Shown piece after piece: positions 52,321-60,814 of a DNA stretch of 64,000 nucleotides. The notes under the pieces were generated by a model that searched no databases, was not told where the DNA came from, and worked only from the letters and a program-made list of their open reading frames with translations. How positions within the stretch are numbered: position 1 is the stretch's first letter; each line of letters begins with the position of its first letter. Origin of the DNA: an uncultured Eubacteriales bacterium. GTDB lineage: Bacteria > Bacillota > Clostridia > Oscillospirales > Acutalibacteraceae. The stretch spans positions 66,457-130,456 of the forward strand of contig CAKSHI010000002.1 of the NCBI GenBank assembly GCA_934457115.1, given 5' to 3'. A program made the position numbers and the translations under genes.

Positions 52321-54735
52321 ATGTTTGATAGAATTAAAGGCAAGAAAACCGCTAAAAAGATTTCAAGCTTCTTTTCAGAAAATTATGACCCGTTTAATAA
52401 TGGAATGTTTAGTCCTAAGGAAGTTTTAAATATTGATGTGGATGGATACAAAGCCCAAGGGGGCATTAATTATAGCGCTGAGAGTCCCGAAACATTAAAA
52501 TTTATTAACGATATTACTTTTTTTCTAAATGGTAGCGACAGAATCGAACAACTAAACTATACATTACAAAATCTTGATATTAATGATTTAATAAAATGGG
52601 GCTATTTAATAAAAGAAATAATAATCAATAATAGGAAGAAATCAAAGGGCTATTTGCAGTTGTTTTATGATGATAGTGTAATTAGTCCGCATGATGAGGA
52701 AACTTTAAAGCTTTTTTTAAATGATAATATAGCAAATGCGATAGACAATAGAATAAAAGAAATATATGGAGATTTTGAAGATGATGAAGATAAAAAAACA
52801 TATAAAGAGGCATTATCAAAAATCAAAATAACAGAACAGGAATTAAAAAAGTGTAACCCAAATCCCAAAAAGGCTAAAAAGGTTAAGAGCAAAAAAAAGA
52901 AAAGTAATTCACCTGATGAACAGTCTACATTAACGTCTGCAGAGGAACCTGAAACGGTTGAAGAGGTCACTGAGACGGTTGAGGAGACCCCTGGAATTTT
53001 TACAGAAACACAACGTGACGATAATTTTATAAAAAAACTAAAAAAAATATTAGACAATTCATCTCTACCAAGTGGATTTATATCTGATAGGTTTAATTAT
53101 AATAGAATTGTATCTGCAGATTTTGAAACATATAAAAAAATAGTATCTATTTTGCCGGAAATCCATGATACTCCTGATAATAATTATTCTAGTTTTATAG
53201 AATGCGTTAGTGACAGCAAATTAATAGAAAGATGCATATTAGATAAAAATTATAGAAAAAAGTTTACTCCAAAGCAACTTATAAAATTACAAAGATATTA
53301 TGATTTGTCAAAAGATGAGTCGTCAAAGTTTGATCAAGAGAAAAAAGATAAGGTTTATGGAGAAATTAATTCTAAAGATAAAGAGTTGGAAAACGAAATA
53401 CCGAATGGAGCAATAACATTTGATCCTAGATATAAAAATAATAAAAACGTATATTATATCTCTACAGGGCCGATAGAGAATGCATTGGGATTTGCAACGT
53501 TACATGATATAGGAGTAGACAACAATCAAGATGATATCGATAAACCACCTGTAATAGAAGCTCATTCTGCATCAGGTACAGGTGGATCTATGTTCGAAAT
53601 AACGCATTGCTTTTTTAGAATTAAGGCGACTGAGCTTGACACAGATTCGTCAACTAATAAGCAATTAGTGAAGGATAATGACAAGTCTATTACAAAAAGG
53701 GCGTTAAAAAGAAAATCGTACTCCTTTGGATTTTATCCTAATAGTGATATTTTTACCTCTAATAATTTGTTTGGCAACTGCAAACTTAGAGATGATGCTG
53801 ATCATTATTCGCAAGTGGCGATTGCAAGAGTTTGCGATAATGCGAAGATTTTAAAAATGGATGAGGCAGTTCATAAGTACACCAAGATGAAAAATTATAA
53901 TCTTTTTTTTAAAAACTGTACTAGTTTTGTTTCCAATATCAGCAAGGAAATTGGTTTTAGGGATATATCAAAAATGTTTGGAAGTTTTATATTTGCACCA
54001 AATAAGGCCGCTAAAAATATAATTTCTGCATGGATGAGTGGTAAATATAATAATGATTCAAAGACTACATTTAAAGCTCCAATCCATAAAATGGAAGTTT
54101 ACGACCAGGAAAAGGATATCTTTTTAAATAAAAAAGAAGGCAATAAATTTTATGCTAAAAATCAAGGCTTGTTTGATAAGTTCAAATTTGGGTTAAAATT
54201 AGATGAGGGTGAAGAGGATAGCTTAAGTTTCCATTGGAAAAAAATATCTATAATAAATATGGCAGACATACAATTCGAAGACAATGACGATATTTCATAT
54301 AATTCAATTAATAAATATTTAAATAATTTTATAGGAAACTTTTATGAGAGCGGATCCGTTCAATTAGACGAATTTGTTAATAGATTAAAGAATACGCTTG
54401 AGCCATTAAGGAAATTGTTTGCTTTAACTGAGGATAATAATTTTGATCCAACTAATGCGGATGACAAGGAACGCATTAATCAGCTTATTAACGAACGTCA
54501 ACCTGAAGCAAAGAGGCAGTTAAATTTATTAGGGGAGACATTTAAAAAACATAACAATTATAGAGGATTTTTATTTGTGAAATTCTTAACATCAAGGTTA
54601 GATGCAGGATTAATAGAAATCTTAATTTTAAAGAATAATAATATAGGTAAGTATGGAAAGATTAACTTAAATAGCAAGATAGGGCAAGGCTATTTTAATA
54701 ATTATTTTAATTATAAATCAAAAAGTTTAGACTGA
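52321..54735 (+). CDS. Predicted permuted NlpC/P60-like (papain-fold) protein, paralogue 2
   Basis: 804 residues from ATG at 52321, after GGAGG. It is closely related to the preceding gene along the N-terminal domain, core and C-terminal helical part, but has a unique linker: a Lys-rich cluster (about 183-196) followed by a Glu/Thr-rich acidic stretch, then a shared FIKKLKKILDN. The core has THCFFRIKATE (His429), SYSFGFYP and LFFKNCTSFVSNISKEIGF (Cys533). The C-terminus is shorter than its neighbour's and ends in Asn/Tyr-rich residues. No signal peptide. The next promoter, for rpsU, begins 24 nt after the stop codon, so no small immunity gene fits. Enzyme activity is inferred from the conserved His/Cys pair. 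Confidence 0.6.
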   Translation: MFDRIKGKKTAKKISSFFSENYDPFNNGMFSPKEVLNIDVDGYKAQGGINYSAESPETLKFINDITFFLNGSDRIEQLNYTLQNLDINDLIKWGYLIKEIIINNRKKSKGYLQLFYDDSVISPHDEETLKLFLNDNIANAIDNRIKEIYGDFEDDEDKKTYKEALSKIKITEQELKKCNPNPKKAKKVKSKKKKSNSPDEQSTLTSAEEPETVEEVTETVEETPGIFTETQRDDNFIKKLKKILDNSSLPSGFISDRFNYNRIVSADFETYKKIVSILPEIHDTPDNNYSSFIECVSDSKLIERCILDKNYRKKFTPKQLIKLQRYYDLSKDESSKFDQEKKDKVYGEINSKDKELENEIPNGAITFDPRYKNNKNVYYISTGPIENALGFATLHDIGVDNNQDDIDKPPVIEAHSASGTGGSMFEITHCFFRIKATELDTDSSTNKQLVKDNDKSITKRALKRKSYSFGFYPNSDIFTSNNLFGNCKLRDDADHYSQVAIARVCDNAKILKMDEAVHKYTKMKNYNLFFKNCTSFVSNISKEIGFRDISKMFGSFIFAPNKAAKNIISAWMSGKYNNDSKTTFKAPIHKMEVYDQEKDIFLNKKEGNKFYAKNQGLFDKFKFGLKLDEGEEDSLSFHWKKISIINMADIQFEDNDDISYNSINKYLNNFIGNFYESGSVQLDEFVNRLKNTLEPLRKLFALTEDNNFDPTNADDKERINQLINERQPEAKRQLNLLGETFKKHNNYRGFLFVKFLTSRLDAGLIEILILKNNNIGKYGKINLNSKIGQGYFNNYFNYKSKSLD

Positions 54736-54759
54736 TCATTTTATAATAAAATAAACGTC

Positions 54760-54789
54760 TTGACATGGCGGTATATAATATTATATAAT
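54760..54789 (+). promoter_or_regulatory. Promoter of rpsU
   Basis: TTGACA (54760-54765), an 18-bp spacer and TATAAT (54784-54789). The leader of about 50 nt contains two small hairpins: GGTATT-ACAC-AATACC (54801-54816) and a GC-rich stem (54818-54831) just before the GGGAGGG ribosome binding site. Confidence 0.75.
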
Positions 54790-54846
54790 AGACAGCGTAC
54801 GGTATTACACAATACCCCTGCCTTTCGGCGGATGGGAGGGAAATAA

Positions 54847-55023
54847 ATGGCTGAAATCAGAATTAAAGACAATGAGACTCTTGATAGCGCACTAAGAAGA
54901 TTTAAAAAGCAATGTGCACGAGCAGGTGTTATTGCTGAAGTTAGAAAAAGAGAAGCTTATGAAAAGCCCTCTGTAAAGCGTAAGAAGAAATCAGAAGCAG
55001 CGCGCAAACGCAAATTCAGATAA
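54847..55023 (+). CDS. rpsU: Ribosomal protein bS21
   Basis: A 58-residue basic protein of the small ribosomal subunit. It reads MAEIRIKDNETLDSALRRF, KKQCARAGVIAEVRKREAYE and ends KKSEAARKRKFR, diagnostic for bS21. A GGGAGGG ribosome binding site lies six nt before the ATG. It is a monocistronic unit with a strong promoter and terminator. A structured leader could allow autoregulation. Confidence 0.97.
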   Translation: MAEIRIKDNETLDSALRRFKKQCARAGVIAEVRKREAYEKPSVKRKKKSEAARKRKFR

Positions 55024-55047
55024 TCTATTTTGCGTTATTCAATATTT

Positions 55048-55075
55048 AAAAGCGGGGTTTTAATCCCGCTTTTTT
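55048..55075 (+). terminator. Rho-independent terminator of rpsU
   Basis: Stem AAAAGCGGG (55048-55056) with CCCGCTTTT (55065-55073), an 8-nt loop and a T tract. AATATTTA sequences outside extend the pairing. Confidence 0.9.
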
Positions 55076-55115
55076 AAATATTAGATAGAATTTTTGTATT
55101 AGGAGAGTTATTTGC

Positions 55116-55640
55116 ATGAACTTATTTATGCCCACTGTATTATTAAGTAGTGTTACAAATATAACGTCGGATCTGCTAAAAAAGTTAGATGTATCTTTAC
55201 TTTTAGTTGATGTAGACAATACTTTAGCTCATTCTAAATCTCCAAAACCTTTTGATGGAGTGGTAGAATGGCTGGATGATATTAAAAAAAGTGGGTATAA
55301 AATAGTTATTGTTTCAAATAATTTTGATGATAGGGTCTCGAAATTTTCTAATGTTTTAAATTTACCTTATGTTTCACTATCCTTAAAACCGTTCCCGTTT
55401 GGGTTTAATAAAGCAAAAAAGATATTTCCTGATTACAAGGACAAGGCTTTGGTTATAGGAGATCAAATCTTTACGGATATAATGGGTGCTAATTTATTAA
55501 GAATGAAATCTATATTATTAGAACCTACCCAAAAAGATGAAACAAGAGGAATGAAAATACGACGCTTTTTTGAAAAGCCTATTAGAGCTAAGATTAGAAA
55601 AGAAAATGAATTTTTAAAAGACCTTGAGCATAAAGATTAA
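55116..55640 (+). CDS. YqeG family HAD-IIIA phosphatase
   Basis: A 174-residue HAD phosphatase of the YqeG type. Motif I is LVDVDNTLAHS (Asp32 and Asp34), motif II is IVSNN, motif III a Lys in LKPFPFGFNKAKK and motif IV GDQIFTDIMGAN. The C-terminal extension is basic. In Firmicutes yqeG sits near aroE/aroQ or the yqeH cluster; here aroQ follows after 24 nt. The substrate is not known. Confidence 0.92.
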   Translation: MNLFMPTVLLSSVTNITSDLLKKLDVSLLLVDVDNTLAHSKSPKPFDGVVEWLDDIKKSGYKIVIVSNNFDDRVSKFSNVLNLPYVSLSLKPFPFGFNKAKKIFPDYKDKALVIGDQIFTDIMGANLLRMKSILLEPTQKDETRGMKIRRFFEKPIRAKIRKENEFLKDLEHKD

Positions 55641-55664
55641 AATATTTATATTAAAGGTGATAAA

Positions 55665-56099
55665 ATGAGGAAAAAAGTCCTAGTTCTTTTAGGTCCAAAT
55701 CTAAATATGATTGGAGTTAGAGAAAAAAGCATATATGGTGTCGAAACAGCAGAAAGTATTGAAATGCAAATAATATCTTACGCAGATAAAATGGGAATTG
55801 AGGCGGAAGTATTTCAGTCTAATTGGGAAGGCGCACTTATAGATAAAATCCATGAGGCTAAAAGCAGCTTCGATGGTGTTATCATAAATGCAGGAGCTCT
55901 TACCCATTATAGTTACACATTAAGAGATGCTATTTCTGCAGTGAGGATCCCATTTGTAGAAGTCCATATGTCTAATATTTATTCAAGAGAGGAATTTAGA
56001 CATAAGTCTGTTATAGCGGATGTTTGTGCAGGTCAAATTACGGGCTTTGGCAAGAATGGATATTTTTTGGCATTTAATGCATTAGAAGATCTTATGTAA
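55665..56099 (+). CDS. aroQ: Type II 3-dehydroquinate dehydratase
   Basis: Third step of the shikimate pathway, a 144-residue flavodoxin-like dodecamer former. GPNLNMIGVREKSIYG contains Arg19 and Tyr24, and VEVHMSNIYSREEFRHKSV the catalytic His. A GGTG ribosome binding site lies close before the ATG. No other shikimate genes are in the window. Confidence 0.96.
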   Translation: MRKKVLVLLGPNLNMIGVREKSIYGVETAESIEMQIISYADKMGIEAEVFQSNWEGALIDKIHEAKSSFDGVIINAGALTHYSYTLRDAISAVRIPFVEVHMSNIYSREEFRHKSVIADVCAGQITGFGKNGYFLAFNALEDLM

Positions 56100-56111
56100 A
56101 TAGGTGATATT

Positions 56112-57197
56112 TTGAACGATAAGATTAATAAACTAAAAAAAGAATTGTTTGATAAGAAAACAAATATAGATGCTGCTGTTATTACAAGCCAAGTGAACAG
56201 AAGATATTTTTCATCGTTTAATTCAAGTGATGGTTTTTTGGTAATCACAAGAGAAAAAAGTTATTTACTTCTTGATTTTAGATATATAGAGGCAGCATCA
56301 AGGCAAGTAAATGATATAGATGTTGTATTATATAATAAATTGAGTGAAACAATGGCTGATATTTTTAATGAACATAACATTAAAAATGTAGTTTTTGAAA
56401 ACGAATTAATGACTTTAAAAGAAGCTGATTATTTTGATACTCTTTTAAAGGCTAAAGGTGTAAACCCTATTTTTAATAGGGATCTTGATTATATAATAGA
56501 AAATTTACGTATAATAAAAACAGAAGATGAAATTTTAAAAATTAAAAAGGCTCAAGAGATAACCGAAAGTGCACTTAGAAATACCTTAAAAATAGTGAAA
56601 CCGGGTGTAAAAGAAAGAGACCTTGCGCTGGAGCTTGAATTTTTTATGAAGAAAAACTCGGCTGAGGATATAGCTTTTGATCTTATTGTTGTTTCCGGGA
56701 AAAACAGTTCACTTCCTCATGGGGTTCCAAGTGATAAAAAGCTTGAATACGGGGATTTAATAACTTTTGACATAGGTGCTGTTGTCGACGGGTATCATAG
56801 TGATATGACAAGGACAGTTTCTCTTGGAAAAGCAAGCGATGAACATAAAAAGGTTTATAATACTGTATTAGAAGCTCAAAAGCTTGCTATTAATGGGATT
56901 AGAGCCGGTATGAAGTGCTCTACTATCGATGGCTTAGCAAGAAATTATATATACAATAATGGATATAAAGGATGCTTTGGCCATTCTACGGGCCATGGAG
57001 TAGGAATCATGATTCATGAAAATCCTACAGTTTCGTCCTTATCAAATACCGTACTTGAGCCTAATATGGTGATAACCGTAGAACCCGGGATTTATTTGAA
57101 AAATAAGTTTGGAGTTAGGATAGAAGATATGCTAATTGTCAAACAAAACGGGTATGAGAACATTACTAACTTTGAGAAGAATTTAATTGAGTTATAA
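56112..57197 (+). CDS. Xaa-Pro aminopeptidase, M24 family
   Basis: A 361-residue cytosolic metallopeptidase that removes N-terminal residues before proline. The N-terminal creatinase-like domain (about 1-135) precedes the pita-bread domain. Metal ligands lie in DIGAVVDGYHSDMTRT (Asp220 and Asp231), HSTGHGVGIMIHE, VEPGIYL and RIEDM. The start is TTG after AGGTGA, 12 nt past aroQ. In Firmicutes this gene (ypdF or yqhT) regularly precedes efp, as here. Confidence 0.94.
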   Translation: MNDKINKLKKELFDKKTNIDAAVITSQVNRRYFSSFNSSDGFLVITREKSYLLLDFRYIEAASRQVNDIDVVLYNKLSETMADIFNEHNIKNVVFENELMTLKEADYFDTLLKAKGVNPIFNRDLDYIIENLRIIKTEDEILKIKKAQEITESALRNTLKIVKPGVKERDLALELEFFMKKNSAEDIAFDLIVVSGKNSSLPHGVPSDKKLEYGDLITFDIGAVVDGYHSDMTRTVSLGKASDEHKKVYNTVLEAQKLAINGIRAGMKCSTIDGLARNYIYNNGYKGCFGHSTGHGVGIMIHENPTVSSLSNTVLEPNMVITVEPGIYLKNKFGVRIEDMLIVKQNGYENITNFEKNLIEL

Positions 57198-57277
57198 AAC
57201 TTAAAAATACATCTTGAAAAAATATTCAATTTAGGTTAAAATTGCAATTAGAGTTTTTTATATTGGGGGATAAATAA

Positions 57278-57835
57278 ATGATATCAGCTGGAGATTTTAG
57301 AAATGGCGTGACTTTTGAAATGGACGGTAATGTAGTATGCATAATCGAATTTCAACACGTAAAGCCGGGAAAGGGAGCTGCCTTTGTTCGAGCTAAAATT
57401 AGAAATGTCATTACAGGTGCAGTGACAGAAAGAACTTTTAACCCAAACGATAAGTATCCAACTGCTTTTATTGAAAGAAGAGAAATGGAATATCTATATA
57501 ATGATGGGGATCTATATTATTTTATGGATAACGAGACTTACGAACAAATTCCTATAGGAGCAAATGTTTTGGGTGATAACTTTAAGTTCGTTAAGGAAAA
57601 TATGATTTGTAAAGTATTATCTTACAAAGGAAATGTTTTTGGAGTAGAACCTCCACTATTTGTAGAGCTTGTAGTTACAGAGACAGATCCTGGATTTAAG
57701 GGAGACACTGCTACAAATGCAACTAAGCCTGCGAAATTGGAAACAGGCGCTGAAATTAAGGTTCCTCTATTCATAGAAGAAGGGGAAGCAATCAAAATTG
57801 ATACCAGAACCGGTGAATACATGGAAAGAGCTTAA
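57278..57835 (+). CDS. efp: Translation elongation factor P
   Basis: Rescues ribosomes stalled at polyproline. 185 residues, three OB-like domains. The tip loop reads HVKPGKGAAF with Lys32 as the residue that may be modified; the PGKGxAF context matches the Bacillus-type loop rather than the beta-lysylated type. The C-terminus has GAEIKVPLFIEEGE and KIDTRTGEYMERA. GGGGGA ribosome binding site. It follows the M24 peptidase gene, the usual order. Confidence 0.97.
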   Translation: MISAGDFRNGVTFEMDGNVVCIIEFQHVKPGKGAAFVRAKIRNVITGAVTERTFNPNDKYPTAFIERREMEYLYNDGDLYYFMDNETYEQIPIGANVLGDNFKFVKENMICKVLSYKGNVFGVEPPLFVELVVTETDPGFKGDTATNATKPAKLETGAEIKVPLFIEEGEAIKIDTRTGEYMERA

Positions 57836-57876
57836 GTTCTTTTTTGTATTATATAAATTTAAGGAGGTACAAGTTT

Positions 57877-58314
57877 ATGAATATTAATGAAAAGGTGTCT
57901 TTTGTCAGAGGTTTAGCTGAAGGGTTAGAGCTTGATGAAAATAAAAAAGAAACCAAATTAATGGCAGCTATTATTGACGTTTTAGATGAGATGGCATTAT
58001 CTATTTCAGACCTTGAAGAAGGATATGACGATATTTGCGATCAACTCGATGCAGTTGACGAAGATTTAGGTTCATTAGAACAAGAATTTTATGAAGACTG
58101 TGATTGCAAAGACGATGACTTCTTTTATGAAGTAACTTGTCCGACTTGTGGTGAAACAATTTGCCTTTCAGAAGATATGCTTATGGATGGCGAAATAGTA
58201 TGCCCCAACTGCAAAGAAAATTTAGAGTTTGATCTTGATGATATTTGTACTGAGGGTTGTGATTGCGGTCCTGAATGCGATTGCGGCAAAGAAGAAAATT
58301 GTGATTGTCACTAA
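57877..58314 (+). CDS. CD1247-like acidic protein with zinc ribbon and Cys-rich tail
   Basis: 145 residues from ATG at 57877 (AAGGAGG before it). The N-terminal 60 residues match the CD1247-type domain: FVRGLAEGLELD, LMAAIIDVLDEMA and SDLEEGYDDICDQLDAVDED as a coiled coil. A zinc ribbon follows (CPTCGE ... CPNCKE), then an unusual acidic Cys-rich tail (CDCGPECDCG to ending CDCH). The protein has 17 or so Cys residues, mostly in the last 60. The frame is open 11 codons upstream. The function is unknown; metal binding is likely. It follows efp. Confidence 0.8.
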   Translation: MNINEKVSFVRGLAEGLELDENKKETKLMAAIIDVLDEMALSISDLEEGYDDICDQLDAVDEDLGSLEQEFYEDCDCKDDDFFYEVTCPTCGETICLSEDMLMDGEIVCPNCKENLEFDLDDICTEGCDCGPECDCGKEENCDCH

Positions 58315-58329
58315 GGTTTAAATTTAAGA

Positions 58330-58368
58330 AAAAAGAGCTCTTTCGGTTTGATCCGGAAGGGCTTTTTT
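58330..58368 (+). terminator. Terminator after the CD1247-like gene
   Basis: A long stem with some G-U pairs (AAAAGAGCTCTTTCGG with CCGGAAGGGCTTTTTT) ends in a T tract, immediately before the ABC substrate-binding protein gene. Confidence 0.75.
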
Positions 58369-58380
58369 AAAGGTGATTTT

Positions 58381-59364
58381 ATGAAGAAAATAAGAATATT
58401 AGCATTTCTTTTATTGGCACTTATGCTATTAGGGCTATGTGCCTGCAGTAATGATAGTGCGGTAAGTAATTCTAAAAATGAGATAAATATAGCAGCATTA
58501 AAGGGTCCAACTGGCCTTGGTTTGTTGAAGTTAATGGAGGATAGTTCAGCGAGCAACGCAAAAACAAACTATAATATAACATTATACAATGATCCGTCCG
58601 AGGTGATGGCTAAAATATATAATAAGGATGTTGACATTGCTGCGTTGCCGACTAATATGGCGGCAAACCTTTATCAAAAAAGCAATCATAATATTAAGAT
58701 GTTAAGTGTTAATGCATTAGGATCGCTTGCCATTGTTTCTAAAGGTGAGGTGATAGACTCGATATCCGACCTTAAGGGGAAAACTATATATATGGCGGGT
58801 CAGGGCTCTACAGCTGAATATACGTTAAAATATATTTTAGAGACAAATAACCTTTCTGAAAATGATGTAAGCATTGAATATAAATCTGAACATACGGAGA
58901 TTGCATCTTTACTTTTGTCAGATCAAATAAGTGTTGCGCTTCTTCCCGAACCTTTTGTCACTCAAGTAACTATGAAGGATAGCAGTATAAATAAATCTTT
59001 AGATTTAAATTATGAATGGGAGAAAAATTCACATCAAAAAGACAGCCTTACAATGGGATGCTTAGTTGCGACGAATGAATTTGTAGAAAACAATAAGAAT
59101 ACTATTAATAATTTTTTAGAGGATTATAAGTGCTCAACTGAGTTTGTGAATTCCAATATAGAGGAGTCGGCAAAATTGTCGGAAAAGTATGGCATAATGA
59201 GATATGATGCAGCTAAAAATGCAATACCTAATTGCAAGATAGTGTATATTGATTCAATAGATATGGCAAATAGATCAAGTGAATTTTTTAACGTAATGTA
59301 TGACTATAACCCTAAATCGGTGGGAGGAACCTTACCTGATGAAGGATTTTACTATAAAAAATAA
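58381..59364 (+). CDS. ABC transporter substrate-binding lipoprotein (NMT1/SsuA type)
   Basis: A 327-residue lipoprotein that catches a small solute outside the membrane. From ATG at 58381 it has a signal peptide with a lipidation site at LGLCACS (Cys20 or Cys22) and an NMT1/THI5-like or nitrate/sulfonate type fold: DVDIAALPTNMAANL, LKGKTIYMAGQGSTAEYTLK and VALLPEPFVTQV. The frame extends 11 codons back to 58348. It overlaps the permease gene. Candidate substrates are sulfonates, taurine, nitrate or thiamine precursors; no riboswitch was recognised in the leader, which is mainly a terminator. Confidence 0.9.
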   Translation: MKKIRILAFLLLALMLLGLCACSNDSAVSNSKNEINIAALKGPTGLGLLKLMEDSSASNAKTNYNITLYNDPSEVMAKIYNKDVDIAALPTNMAANLYQKSNHNIKMLSVNALGSLAIVSKGEVIDSISDLKGKTIYMAGQGSTAEYTLKYILETNNLSENDVSIEYKSEHTEIASLLLSDQISVALLPEPFVTQVTMKDSSINKSLDLNYEWEKNSHQKDSLTMGCLVATNEFVENNKNTINNFLEDYKCSTEFVNSNIEESAKLSEKYGIMRYDAAKNAIPNCKIVYIDSIDMANRSSEFFNVMYDYNPKSVGGTLPDEGFYYKK

Positions 59365-60109
59365 AAATATTATAAAGAACACCATTAATAAAATTATGGT
59401 TTTGTTATTTTGGATTTTGATTTGGCAGTTATTATATTGTTTTGTAAATAAGGAGGTTTTAATTCCGTCACCAATGGCTGTTTTTAAAACTTTCTTTCTT
59501 TTACTAAGTGAATATCAATTTTGGACAATAGTTTTTAGCTCTGCTATTAGGATAATACTTGGCTTTTTATGTGCGTTAATCTTTGGTGTAGTAATAGCCG
59601 CACTTACTTATAGGTTTAGGATAATAAATGATATTCTTTCGCCTATACTTAATATTATTAAAACCACACCTGTTGCCTCTTTTATTATTTTAGCATTGGT
59701 TTGGGTTCCGTCGGGCATGATACCTAATTTTATTTCATTTTTAATGGTTTTACCTCTTGTGTGGGTTAATATAAAAAATGGGTTTGAAAATATTGATAGA
59801 GAACTTTTGGAAATGGCGAATGTTTTTAAAGTGCCTAAGAAAAAACAGTTTACTAAGATTATAATACCATCAATAATGCCTTATTTTGCAGCTTCTTGCA
59901 ATGTAGGTATGGGTTTTGCATGGAAGTCGGGTATTGCTGCAGAGGTGATAGCTAATACAAGGTTGTCGATAGGGTCAATGATATATCAATCCAAGATATA
60001 TCTTGAGACATCGACCTTATTTGCATGGACAATTGTGGTTATTTTATTAAGTTTAGTCTTAGAAACAGTAATAAGAAAAATTATGAATAGATTTCTTATT
60101 AAAATATAA
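59339..60109 (+). CDS. ABC transporter permease
   Basis: The membrane subunit of the same importer, 256 residues from ATG at 59339 (GGGAGG eleven nt before it, inside the upstream gene). About six hydrophobic segments. The EAA-like loop is ENIDRELLEMANVFKVPKK followed by KIIIPSIMPYFAASC, typical of SsuC/TauC. It overlaps the substrate-binding protein gene by 26 bp and precedes the ATPase gene by 17 nt. Confidence 0.92.
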   Translation: MKDFTIKNKNIIKNTINKIMVLLFWILIWQLLYCFVNKEVLIPSPMAVFKTFFLLLSEYQFWTIVFSSAIRIILGFLCALIFGVVIAALTYRFRIINDILSPILNIIKTTPVASFIILALVWVPSGMIPNFISFLMVLPLVWVNIKNGFENIDRELLEMANVFKVPKKKQFTKIIIPSIMPYFAASCNVGMGFAWKSGIAAEVIANTRLSIGSMIYQSKIYLETSTLFAWTIVVILLSLVLETVIRKIMNRFLIKI

Positions 60110-60126
60110 CTTGTTGGGGGATTATA

Positions 60127-60708
60127 GTGGCGATAGTAATTGACAATATATCAAAGTCGTTTGGGTCAAATAAGGTTTTGGATAGAATTTCACTTGATTT
60201 GCCGGAAAAAGGTGTAGTTTGCTTTGTAGGTAAATCGGGCAGTGGGAAAACTACTCTTTTTAATATAATTGCTAATATAATTCCTCAAGACAGTGGTAAG
60301 ATAAGAGGACTTGAAAATAAAAAGATAGCATATGTTTTTCAAGAGGATAGGCTTGTACCATATTTAAGTGCAAAAGAGAACGTTAAACTTGTCTTAGATT
60401 TTGATGAGGATAAAAAAGAAAAAATATCTTTATTTTGGCTAAATAAGCTTTTGTTGGGTGACTTTTCAAATAAAAGACCATGTGAGCTTAGTGGTGGAAT
60501 GAGGAGAAGGGTATCTATAGCACGTGCACTTGCCTATGATGCTGATATATTATTGTTGGACGAGCCATTTAATGGTTTGGATAATAATACTAAGGGGCTG
60601 GTTTTGGACATTATAAAAAAAGAATCAAAAAAATATTTGATTCTACTAATTACACATAATTATGATGAGGCAGAATTATTATCTGATCTTATTTATACAA
60701 TAACATAA
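60127..60708 (+). CDS. ABC transporter ATP-binding protein
   Basis: A short 193-residue ATPase for the importer. It has Walker A GKSGSGKTT, Q-loop FQEDRLVPY, signature LSGGMRRRVSIARAL, Walker B ILLLDEPFNGLD and the H-loop LITHNYDEAE. It lacks the C-terminal extension of longer SsuB/TauB proteins, but all catalytic motifs are intact. GTG start with TTGGGGGATT upstream. It ends the three-gene operon. Confidence 0.93.
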   Translation: MAIVIDNISKSFGSNKVLDRISLDLPEKGVVCFVGKSGSGKTTLFNIIANIIPQDSGKIRGLENKKIAYVFQEDRLVPYLSAKENVKLVLDFDEDKKEKISLFWLNKLLLGDFSNKRPCELSGGMRRRVSIARALAYDADILLLDEPFNGLDNNTKGLVLDIIKKESKKYLILLITHNYDEAELLSDLIYTIT

Positions 60709-60814
60709 AAATCAATTTATACGGCAATAAAAAATAATAGTAAAAAAGCTATATTAACGTAAAAATTATGGTTTTAAAATGAAATTAATAAGCATTTGTT
60801 TACTATTAATGCAG

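Noticed and set aside
52665..53057. Open frame of 130 codons on the minus strand inside the second permuted-papain gene
   Set aside because: Considered as an antisense immunity gene, but it mirrors the low-complexity Lys/Glu linker, has no ribosome binding site and gives a Ser/Phe/Leu-rich product.
58316..58380. Possible riboswitch before the ABC importer (thiamine or other)
   Set aside because: The gap is filled by the terminator of the preceding gene and no conserved riboswitch core is present.
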